Assembly: GCA_965226245.1 (NCBI GenBank)
Contig: CBDDCL010000015.1
Location: 4,030,001 to 4,094,000 of the forward strand
From: CBDCYS01 sp965226245
GTDB taxonomy: Bacteria > Acidobacteriota > Terriglobia > Bryobacterales > UBA6623
Direction: 5' to 3'
DNA length: 64,000 nucleotides
Positions 53,963 to 61,504 of the stretch are shown here, piece by piece. Positions within the stretch are counted from its first letter, which is position 1, and each line of letters begins with the position of its first letter. The translations under genes and the position numbers were made by a program. The notes under the pieces were generated by a model. That model did no database searches. It was given only the letters and a program-made list of their open reading frames with translations, and had not been told where the DNA came from.

Positions 53963-54063
53963 TGTTCGCGAAATAAAGTGTAGGGGCGCAGCGTGCTGCG
54001 CCCGCTCCGGCAAGGCATTCGCTGTGTCCGAAGACAACACTATATTCTGCGGGTATCAATAAG
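53961..54063 (-). repeat. Dispersed ~100-bp repeat, copy 2
   Basis: Inverted partner of 3597-3694 with the same GC-rich palindromic core. It begins at the last codon of the NRAMP gene. Confidence 0.85.
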
Positions 54064-54201
54064 TCTTCGTATGGACACCCCTTCGTTAGAGTTGTCGCGC
54101 GGAAGCCCAGCCGGGTTGATCGCCCTGGCGAATCGAGATAATGTAAGGTTGAAGGCCGGAAACGGCAGAGGCCGGCCAATTTTGATGGAGAGGAGCTAGC
54201 C

Positions 54202-55593
54202 ATGGCTGAACCACAAGTCCCTTTGATCACGGAAACGCATGCGACCGCGGGAGAGACGGATAACCTGACCCGCGACGCTCACGAGCACTGCCTCTTTCCC
54301 ATGACCGCGAAGGAGCTGCTCGACCAAGAGGGCCTTCGCATCTACACTCACGGCAACGGTGTCGAGCTCACCGACATCAACGGCAAGACCTGCCTCGACA
54401 TGATTTCCGCCCACACTCGCGCCAATACGCTGGGTTATGGAAATGAAGAAGTCGCCCGCGCCGTCTACGAGCAGCTCGGCACGCTGCACTATATCGGAAC
54501 GCGCAACAACCTGGCCGAACCCACCATCCGCCTGGCCAAGAAACTGGCTCAATTAGCGCCTGGAAAACTTTCCAAGACGATGTTCGTCAGCGGCGGCTCG
54601 GAGGCCGTCGAAACGGCCTTCAAACTGGCCAAGCAATACCACCTCAACCGCGGCGCCAAGCCGCGGGCCCACAAGATCATCTCTCGCTGGAACGCTTATC
54701 ACGGCTCCACCATGGGATCGCTCGGGGCCAGTGACTGGCTCGATATGCGGCATGTGTCTGAGCCCGCCGTACCCGGGCATTCGCACATCCCCGCCCCCAC
54801 CTGCTATCGCAATCCGTTTGGCATGGAGCAGGAAGCCTACTCGGACTTTTGCGCGGACTATCTCGAACAGCAAATCCAGCACGAAGGCCCCGAACACGTA
54901 GCCGCCTTCATCGCCGAAGCGGTCATGCAGGCCAACGGCGTGCAGATTCCGCCTAAGAGTTACTTGCAGCGAGTACAAGAAATCTGTAACAAGCACGAAG
55001 TTCTCTTCATCGTCGATGAGGTCATCACCGGGTTCGGCCGGACAGGCGAGTGGTTCGTCCACAAACACTTCGGCATCGAGCCCGACATCATGACACTAGC
55101 GAAGGCCCTCACGGCCGGTTACGCTCCCATGGGCGCCGTCATGACGAAGGCCGCAATTGCCGATGCGCTCGACACCTTCCTCCATCTGCACACGTTCAGC
55201 GGTCACTTGGCGGCGGTGGCGGCGGCGAACACGACGATCACTATCTATGAGCGCGAGAACCTGATCACCCGTGCCCGCGACAACGGCGCGTATTTCCTCG
55301 ATGCCCTGAAAATGGAGCTGGAGAAGCATCCGATCGTCGGCCAAGTGCGCGGTCTCGGTATGTGGCTGGCCGTCGATTTCACTGCTGACAAGGCGACCAA
55401 GGCGGCTTTCCAAGACGATACCGTGAAACAGATCGTCAAGCGGATGCGGGAGCTGGGCGTTCTGGTGAACGCGGCTGGAACGGCTTTCGAGATGGCGCCT
55501 CCGCTGATCACGCCTCGCGACGCTCTGGATCGAACGGTCAAGATCGCCGCCCGGGCGATTGACGACGTGGCGCGGCAGCGAAATCTCGTCTAA
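54202..55593 (+). CDS. Class-III pyridoxal phosphate aminotransferase
   Basis: 463 residues. The PLP lysine is in MTLAKALTAGYAPMGAV. GGSEAVETAFKLAKQYH and FIVDEVITGFGRTGEWF are standard for fold-type I class III enzymes. Overall pattern (YHGSTMGSLGASDW, HTFSGHLAAVAAA) suits an omega-amino-acid:pyruvate or taurine-type transaminase, but exact donor and acceptor cannot be read. GGAGAGGAG precedes the start. It stands alone on the plus strand. Confidence 0.9.
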   Translation: MAEPQVPLITETHATAGETDNLTRDAHEHCLFPMTAKELLDQEGLRIYTHGNGVELTDINGKTCLDMISAHTRANTLGYGNEEVARAVYEQLGTLHYIGTRNNLAEPTIRLAKKLAQLAPGKLSKTMFVSGGSEAVETAFKLAKQYHLNRGAKPRAHKIISRWNAYHGSTMGSLGASDWLDMRHVSEPAVPGHSHIPAPTCYRNPFGMEQEAYSDFCADYLEQQIQHEGPEHVAAFIAEAVMQANGVQIPPKSYLQRVQEICNKHEVLFIVDEVITGFGRTGEWFVHKHFGIEPDIMTLAKALTAGYAPMGAVMTKAAIADALDTFLHLHTFSGHLAAVAAANTTITIYERENLITRARDNGAYFLDALKMELEKHPIVGQVRGLGMWLAVDFTADKATKAAFQDDTVKQIVKRMRELGVLVNAAGTAFEMAPPLITPRDALDRTVKIAARAIDDVARQRNLV

Positions 55594-55757
55594 CAGCACG
55601 TGGGAGAAGTGTGTTCGGGCACGCCCGGTCCGAAGCGGTACTCCAGATATTCGGCGTTGGTGAACATACCGCTGCGATAAAGCGGCAGGAACACAACGTA
55701 GGAAACAATGAACCACCCGATCGTCGGACGCTGCCCAACCAGGGCAATAGAGCAGAC

Positions 55758-56654
55758 ATGCAGGATGTGATCGATCGGCTGAAACGATTAATTGAAGAGG
55801 GCCAAGGGTTTACGCACGACAATTTCGCACAGAACGACGAGAGCGGTTACCCAGAGTTGCCGTCGCCGGAGTGGTTGTCTTGGACTGGTCGCACCCGATT
55901 GACGGTCGAAAACACGTACGGCATGGACTCGGTCGTTGGAGAGACGCTCTCCGAGGGTCTGAAAACACCGGTTATCGGGATGCTTCCCGACAGATTCAAC
56001 ATGGCCAAGTCATACATGATCGGTGCACTGACAACAGCTCTAGATGGTATCCGCGAAGGATTGCCGGTACGACAACCTGTCGTCGTCCCGGACAGCGGCT
56101 CCACAGCTTCTGGTCGTGTGTTCGTGGTTCATGGGCACGACAGCGGGTTGAAGACGGATCTCGAATTGTTTCTCAAGGGGGTCGGATTGGACCCTGTCGT
56201 CCTGCATCGCGAGCCGGATCAGGGCGCCACCTTACTGGAGAAATTTGAGAAACACAGCGATGTGGGCTACGCGTTCGTCTTGCTCACGCCCGACGAGGTT
56301 GCGTTCACTGCGAACCAGTTATCGCTCCCTGAGAGTGAACGTAAGCTGGAGAAGCGAGCCCGTCTTGTTAAGACGCTGCGTCACAAAATAGCAGGAATCG
56401 TTGTCCGCCAGGTCTGGACAGGGCCGAATGTGGACACCTTGGGCTCAGTTTCGTTGGACGGGCGTTATCTCTCCTACGTCCATTGGGAGACGGGCAACCG
56501 GCGGGCGGGGCTAGTCCCCCCCGTTCGCGGGGCCGAGTTGTGCGCCCGGCAGCGGGATCGCGCGGCACGGGAACAAAAACAAGACATGCCGCCACGAATG
56601 GCGGCACGGCACGTCTGGAGACGCGCGCCACGCCGGACATTGCCGGAATTGTAG
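55758..56654 (+). CDS. Truncated TIR-like nucleotide-binding effector fused to foreign sequence
   Basis: About 298 residues from the ATG at 55758; the frame is open to 55611. Residues 1-110 are the helical N-terminus typical of stand-alone proteins with the TIR-like domain used by CBASS/Pycsar effectors. GRVFVVHGHDSGLKTDLELFL and HREPDQGATLLEKFEKHSDVGYAFVLLTPDEVAF then give the first half of that domain. Family similarity stops after RAR (residue 202), before the QNVIFELG segment with the NADase glutamate. From about residue 216 the sequence resembles part of a PD40 propeller gene, and then a dispersed repeat. Probably inactive. Confidence 0.7.
   Translation: MQDVIDRLKRLIEEGQGFTHDNFAQNDESGYPELPSPEWLSWTGRTRLTVENTYGMDSVVGETLSEGLKTPVIGMLPDRFNMAKSYMIGALTTALDGIREGLPVRQPVVVPDSGSTASGRVFVVHGHDSGLKTDLELFLKGVGLDPVVLHREPDQGATLLEKFEKHSDVGYAFVLLTPDEVAFTANQLSLPESERKLEKRARLVKTLRHKIAGIVVRQVWTGPNVDTLGSVSLDGRYLSYVHWETGNRRAGLVPPVRGAELCARQRDRAAREQKQDMPPRMAARHVWRRAPRRTLPEL
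56578..56632 (+). repeat. Dispersed 55-bp repeat, copy 1
   Basis: ACAAGACATGCCGCC and the following 40 bp recur almost exactly at 59014-59066. An internal hairpin GCCGCC-ACGAAT-GGCGGC is present. It lies within the tail of the truncated TIR-like frame. Confidence 0.75.
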
Positions 56655-56763
56655 GTGACAAGATCGGTCAAGACGGCCATGTCCGAACTTGCCTGTTGCG
56701 GGCGGGCACTTGTTAGCGTAATGTCATCGTTGAACGGCCGCGAAGGGCCGTTGCTTTGAAACC

Positions 56764-58827
56764 ATGACCATAAACCGCAACAAGCCCAACAACGAAACAC
56801 TGCTCGAATCTTGGAAGGAGATCTCCGCGTACCTGAAAAGGGACGTCCGCACTCTCGCCCGCTGGGAAAAGGAGGAGGGGTTGCCCGTCCATCGCCACCA
56901 GCACCGCCAGGGCAGCACCGTCTACGCCTACGCCAGCGAGCTGGAAGCCTGGCGCGCCGCCCGCAACCCCCAATCCGGCGAAGAGCTTCCGCGCCCGCCC
57001 TGGCGGCGTCTGATTCCGGCGCTGGCCGGCGGGCTCGCCCTGCTGGCCGTCGCGGCCATCGTTCGATGGGGCCCCATCCTCAACCCGCCGGATCCGCTGG
57101 CCGGAGCCGCGGAGGTTTCCGAAGCCGTGACGGTCCGCGTCGTTTGGCCGGAGCCGGGAGCCGAAGCCTCAGGATCGCTTTCGGCCGACGGCCGGTATTT
57201 GTCATACGTTGAATGGGAAACCGGGAATCTCGCTTTACGAAATTTGGAAACCGGTGAGAACCGGCTGCTCACAAAGGGAGCTTCCGACGACCAAAGCTAT
57301 GCCGACTGGAACGTGATCTCTCCGGACGGCAAGCAAGTCGCCTATGTTTGGTTCAACCGGGAACACGTTCGGCACGAACTACGTGTGATCGGCGCCGAGG
57401 GGGCCGACGGCGGGGCTGAACCACGCGTTCTCTACTATCACGAGGACGTCTCCTACATCCAGCCCATGGACTGGTTTCCCGGCGGTGACAAGATCCTTGT
57501 TCTGCTCGCCCGCAAAGACAACTTCAATCAAATCGTCACTGTCTCCGCGGAAGACGGCTCACTCACTGTCATCAAATCCCTCGATTGGCGCTATCCACGC
57601 AGGATTCGACTTTCGCCGGACGGGCGTTACCTGATCTATGACCTGGAGCGGAGCCAGGAGCATCGCCAGCGCGACGTTTGGTTGCTGGCAGCCGACGGCA
57701 GCCGGGAGACGCCGCTCGTCGAGCACCCGGCGGAAGAAGCCGTCGTCGATTGGACTCCCGACGGCAGCAGAATCTTGTTTACAAGTGACCGGACAGGCCG
57801 CTTCGCGCTATGGGCTGTTCGCGTGCTTGACAGTAAGCCGGCGGACTCTCCCGAGCTGATCAAATCCAGCCTAGAAATTCGAGACCCCATCGGATTCGGC
57901 CCCGATGGAAGCTTCTACTACGGGCAGAGTACGGGTCTCATGGACGTCTATGTCGCTGAGATTGACTCCGACACCGGCAAGCTCAGCGGGGTCCCGTCCT
58001 CGCCGATCGAAAAATTTGTAGGCCGCAATCGGCAGCCAGCATGGTCGCCCAATGGTGACTCCCTCGCTTATCTCCGGGGCCGTGGCACAATTGCGATTCG
58101 CTCGATCGAGACGGGGGTGGAACGTGAAGTTGCCTCGGGTTTTAACTTCCTTTTCGCAATAAACTGGACGCCCGACGGCGGCGGGATCGTCGCCGCGGGA
58201 AGGGACAAGCAAAGTCGCTCGGGGATTTTCCGCGTTGACGTCGAGTCGGGCAAAGTCGAGCCCCTTCTGCGGACGCAACCCGAGATCGTGGTCCGCGCAC
58301 AACTTTCCCCAGACGGCAAACTGCTTCACTACAGATTGCTGCCGGACGGTGGGCCACACCCTCTTCTCCGTCGTCGCGACCTGCGAACAGGGGAAGACCG
58401 ACTCATCTATCAGGGTGATACGAATCACGCGTCTCTGTCTCCCGACGGACAAAAGCTTGTGATGAGGGATAGAGACCGCATCGGCAAGACGGCCGTGTTA
58501 AAGGTTCTGCCGTCCACGGGCGGTGAACCGCGAGAGCTGTTGCGGGTGACGGAACCGGAGTGGATCGGCAGCCCGGAATGGAGCCCCGACGGCCGGTATA
58601 TCCTGTTCTGGCGAAAGTCCGACGACAAAAAGAAGTCACAGCCATACTCGATGTGGCGTATTCCCGCTGAAGGCGGCGAGCCGCGGCAGACGACACTATC
58701 GGTCGAAAGCCAAAGGGCCTTCAGTATCCACCCTGATGGGAAGCGGATCGCCTACACGAAGAACGAAACGAAGACCGAAGTCTGGGTGATCGAGAATTTC
58801 TTGCCGGAGATGAGGGCGGCGAAATGA
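56764..58827 (+). CDS. Membrane-anchored HTH-PD40 beta-propeller protein
   Basis: 687 residues. The N-terminal DNA-binding domain ESWKEISAYLKRDVRTLARW-EKEEGLPVHRH (residues ~14-45) is the MerR-like helix-turn-helix seen fused to propellers in Acidobacteriota. One membrane segment at ~82-102 follows. The remaining ~580 residues are WD40-like/PD40 repeats: SADGRYLSYVEW, SPDGKQVAYVWF, SPDGRYLIYDLE, TPDGSRILFTSD, SPNGDSLAYLRG, SPDGQKLVMRD, SPDGRYILFWRK and HPDGKRIAYTKN. The topology suits a CadC/ToxR-like one-component regulator with a periplasmic sensor; target genes are unknown. Confidence 0.85.
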   Translation: MTINRNKPNNETLLESWKEISAYLKRDVRTLARWEKEEGLPVHRHQHRQGSTVYAYASELEAWRAARNPQSGEELPRPPWRRLIPALAGGLALLAVAAIVRWGPILNPPDPLAGAAEVSEAVTVRVVWPEPGAEASGSLSADGRYLSYVEWETGNLALRNLETGENRLLTKGASDDQSYADWNVISPDGKQVAYVWFNREHVRHELRVIGAEGADGGAEPRVLYYHEDVSYIQPMDWFPGGDKILVLLARKDNFNQIVTVSAEDGSLTVIKSLDWRYPRRIRLSPDGRYLIYDLERSQEHRQRDVWLLAADGSRETPLVEHPAEEAVVDWTPDGSRILFTSDRTGRFALWAVRVLDSKPADSPELIKSSLEIRDPIGFGPDGSFYYGQSTGLMDVYVAEIDSDTGKLSGVPSSPIEKFVGRNRQPAWSPNGDSLAYLRGRGTIAIRSIETGVEREVASGFNFLFAINWTPDGGGIVAAGRDKQSRSGIFRVDVESGKVEPLLRTQPEIVVRAQLSPDGKLLHYRLLPDGGPHPLLRRRDLRTGEDRLIYQGDTNHASLSPDGQKLVMRDRDRIGKTAVLKVLPSTGGEPRELLRVTEPEWIGSPEWSPDGRYILFWRKSDDKKKSQPYSMWRIPAEGGEPRQTTLSVESQRAFSIHPDGKRIAYTKNETKTEVWVIENFLPEMRAAK

Positions 58828-58901
58828 GCGACGTGGCTGGGAGCCGCGAAATGAGCGACGTGGCTGAAGATGTGGCCCGCGACGTGGCGCGCGCTTTCAG
58901 C

Positions 58902-59066
58902 GTGCCGTGCCGCCATTCGTGGCGGCATGGGTTTTCGGAGGGCGCGGGCCGGTCTCCGGGGCTCCATGGGCAGGCGAGGTGTCCGCAGCCCGCTGGGCAG
59001 GGCCGGGCGAGAGCAAGACATGTCGCCAGGAATGGCGACACGGCACGCCTGGAGACGTGCGCCACG
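58902..59066. repeat. Dispersed repeat with inverted halves, copy 2 of the 55-bp family
   Basis: 58902-58929 contains GTGCCGCCATTCGTGGCGGC, and 59014-59066 carries the opposite-strand relative of it followed by GCACGCCTGGAGACG. The two halves face each other around an 84-bp spacer, just after the PD40 gene. Confidence 0.7.
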
Positions 59067-59090
59067 TCGCGGCGAAAGGAGTACTGAGTG

Positions 59091-59300
59091 ATGGCGAAAC
59101 AACTGTTGGGGGAAACACTGATTATCGTGGCCGGGACCTTGTTCTTCTTTGGCCTCGCCTCAACCGTCGGCATCCCCGGCAATGAGCGCAAGGCCGCTAC
59201 GGCGGTGGCTGCCGAAGAGTTCGCGCCGGGGCGCGGCGTCCCGGTTGACCCGCCCTTTGGGGACATTCCAGGCCCGTTCGGGCGTGGATGGGAAAGATGA
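59091..59300 (+). CDS. Small membrane or exported protein
   Basis: 69 residues from the ATG at 59091. A hydrophobic N-terminal segment (LGETLIIVAGTLFFFGLAS) is followed by a Pro/Gly-rich tail (GRGVPVDPPFGDIPGPFGRG). No family is recognised. It overlaps the start of the broken peroxidase gene by 13 bases and may once have preceded it in an operon. Confidence 0.5.
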   Translation: MAKQLLGETLIIVAGTLFFFGLASTVGIPGNERKAATAVAAEEFAPGRGVPVDPPFGDIPGPFGRGWER

Positions 59301-59491
59301 GATCGTTATTGTTTGCGTTTCCGCTTTTCACGGCACTGGCCCCTGCGATGCTTGCCGAGATCCGCCTCCCCCTGGGTCTTGACCTTTACCGCCCCATCCC
59401 CGAAGACAACCCGGTCACAGCCGCCAAGGTCAAACTGGGGAAAAAGCTGTTTGGCGACAAGCTCCTCGGCACTGTCAAGGAGGGGTTCTGA
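59288..59491 (+). pseudogene. N-terminal fragment of a di-heme cytochrome c peroxidase (MauG/CcpA-like)
   Basis: 67 codons: an export signal (RSLLFAFPLFTALAPAMLAE) and then LPLGLDLYRPIPEDNPVTAAKVKLGKKLF, the conserved start of the mature family. It stops before the first CxxCH haem site, which normally follows within about 25 residues. About 220 bp of unassigned sequence separates it from aroC. Confidence 0.75.
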
Positions 59492-59717
59492 TCGGCAACC
59501 CATCCTCGGGAGGGATGCCGCCCCAGGCAGCTCATGGATGTCTGGTCCTTGGGGCCCCACGTTCGATTCGCAAACACTCGCCGCGAAACGGGACTCCAGA
59601 TCGCACCCACCCGTCAATCGAGGACGGGCCGAGGGCTCTCTGCGTCGACCCCTTGACTCTTACCTATCATGGAAGTCCCTGCTGGCCGGCGGCCATCTCG
59701 GCTTCCGGGGCGCACGG

Positions 59718-60890
59718 CTAAAACTGCTTGACTTGCTCTTGGAAGCCGTCGAAGTTGCGGCGGGTTTCTTCGAGCGAGTCGCCGCCGAACTTTTCCAGGA
59801 ACGCCGCGGCGAGCGTGATCGCCACCATCGCTTCGCCGATCACTCCGGCGGCCGGCACGACGGCGACGTCGGAGCGCTCGTAGGCGGCTGTTGAGGGCTC
59901 TCGCGTATCCAAATCGACGGATTCCAGCGGCCGCCGCAGAGTCGAGATCGGCTTGATGTAGCCACGTACGATGACGTCCTGTCCGTTGCTCATGCCGCCT
60001 TCGAGCCCGCCCGCGTAGTTCGAGCCGCGAGTAAAAGCCCGCCGCGCGTTGTCGTAGTGGATCGTATCTTGGACTTTCGAGCCGGGACTCATCGCGGCCA
60101 GCATGCCGCGCCCGATTTCGACGGCCTTGACGGCTTGCATCGACATGATCGCCTGCGAGAGGCGCCCGTCGAGCCGGGAGTCCCAGGTGATGTGCGAGCC
60201 GAGCCCCACCGGGACATTGTGGGCGACCACCTCGAAAACTCCCCCGCGCGTGTCGCCGGTCTTGTAGGCCTCGTCGACTTCGGCCTTCATGCGCTGTTCG
60301 AGTTCCGGGTCGACGCAGTTGAGCAGCACTTCGTCCTTTTGAGAAAGCTCGGCAATTTCGTCCCAGCCAGCGTCGCGTTCGAGGGCAACGTTGCCGACCG
60401 CAATGACGTGGCTGAGGATGGAGATGCCGAATTGATCGAGCAACAGCTTGGCGAACGCCCCCACGGCGACGCGCGAGGTCGTCTCTCTGGCACTGGCTCG
60501 TTCGAGGATATAGCGGGCATCGTGGAAGTTGTATTTCAGGCAGCCGGCCAGATCGGCATGTCCAGGGCGCGGACGCTTGACCGGCTTCGCTTTGCCTTCG
60601 CTGCCGGCGGTGTCCTCGATCGGGAGAGCTTCGGTCCAATTCTCCCAATCGCGGTTCTGGAGCAGAATGGCAATCGGCGAGCCGATCGTCTTCGAGTGGC
60701 GCACGCCCGAGACGATGTGCGCTTTGTCCGTCTCGATCTTCATGCGGCCGCCCCGGCCGTAGCCCTGCTGGCGGCGCCACAGGTTGCGGTTGATGAAGTC
60801 GAGCGAAATGGGAATACCTGCCGGCAGGCCGGTCAGGATCGTGACGAGAGTCTCACCGTGAGACTCTCCGGCTGTTTCAAAACGAAGCAT
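59718..60890 (-). CDS. aroC: Chorismate synthase
   Basis: 390 residues, full length. LRFETAGESHGETLVTILTGLPAG, RPRPGHADLAGCLKYNF and YARGGLEGGMSNG-type blocks (here NYAGGLEGGMSNGQDVIVRG) are conserved and bind FMN and EPSP. It makes chorismate, the branch point for aromatic amino acids and folate. Convergent with the broken peroxidase and divergent from the right-edge gene. Confidence 0.97.
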   Translation of the reverse strand: MLRFETAGESHGETLVTILTGLPAGIPISLDFINRNLWRRQQGYGRGGRMKIETDKAHIVSGVRHSKTIGSPIAILLQNRDWENWTEALPIEDTAGSEGKAKPVKRPRPGHADLAGCLKYNFHDARYILERASARETTSRVAVGAFAKLLLDQFGISILSHVIAVGNVALERDAGWDEIAELSQKDEVLLNCVDPELEQRMKAEVDEAYKTGDTRGGVFEVVAHNVPVGLGSHITWDSRLDGRLSQAIMSMQAVKAVEIGRGMLAAMSPGSKVQDTIHYDNARRAFTRGSNYAGGLEGGMSNGQDVIVRGYIKPISTLRRPLESVDLDTREPSTAAYERSDVAVVPAAGVIGEAMVAITLAAAFLEKFGGDSLEETRRNFDGFQEQVKQF

Positions 60891-61504
60891 TCGGGTTCTT
60901 CAGCGGGAGAGGAAAAGCAAGCCTTCATGATAGACGGGAAATCGGCGACGGCGAGCGGCGATTCGCTCTGAACCGTTGGCTGAGGTCATTGGCAATTACC
61001 TATCCTGTACCCCTTGGCATGTGACACTTTCGTAAGCTCTTTGTTTACTATGTGTTAGCCATGGATTTGGCAGAGAATGGCAGAGAATGGCAGAGATATG
61101 GGAATTTCGTGGTTCTTGCGGGTGGGGCCGGAACCCCTAGATCGCCTGTAAGATGTATAAGAATCAATGACTTGTTCATGATCATCCGCTTCGTTTTTGG
61201 ACTCTGAACGTGGCAGACCGTGCCTTGTTGCGTGCCATAAAGTCGCGCTTTTCGTCATTTTCTTCTGACGCCCATGCTTTCTTGCTTGTGCAGCAGTCTC
61301 CCGACAGGTCGCCGTCGGCGCCTGGGAGAGCCCGCGATTTTCTTTCTCTGCTTCCATGATAGCCGACGGGGAGCGCGTTTCCGGACGCCGGGAAGGAGAT
61401 GTTGTTGGTATCAAAGGGAATAAGAATCTAAAAGTTGCGCAACTGATTTAGAAACTTCGCGGATTTCAGGGATTGGGAGGGGCCAGCTCGGCGCTAACCC
61501 TGGG
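60891..61504. other. Intergenic region upstream of aroC
   Basis: A 10-bp unit CAGAGAATGG is repeated head to tail at 61071-61080 and 61081-61090, with a related third unit. A minus-strand frame of 119 codons crosses it but has no family features. The stretch near 61480 resembles the GGCTAAC/GGCTAGC text found at MITE junctions. No RNA gene seen. Confidence 0.45.

Noticed and set aside
61071..61100. 10-bp tandem repeat as a replication origin or iteron array
   Set aside because: Only two to three units, no DnaA-type boxes seen and no replication gene nearby.
61055..61414. 119-codon minus-strand frame upstream of aroC
   Set aside because: Composition unlike the neighbours, no motif, start without ribosome binding site.
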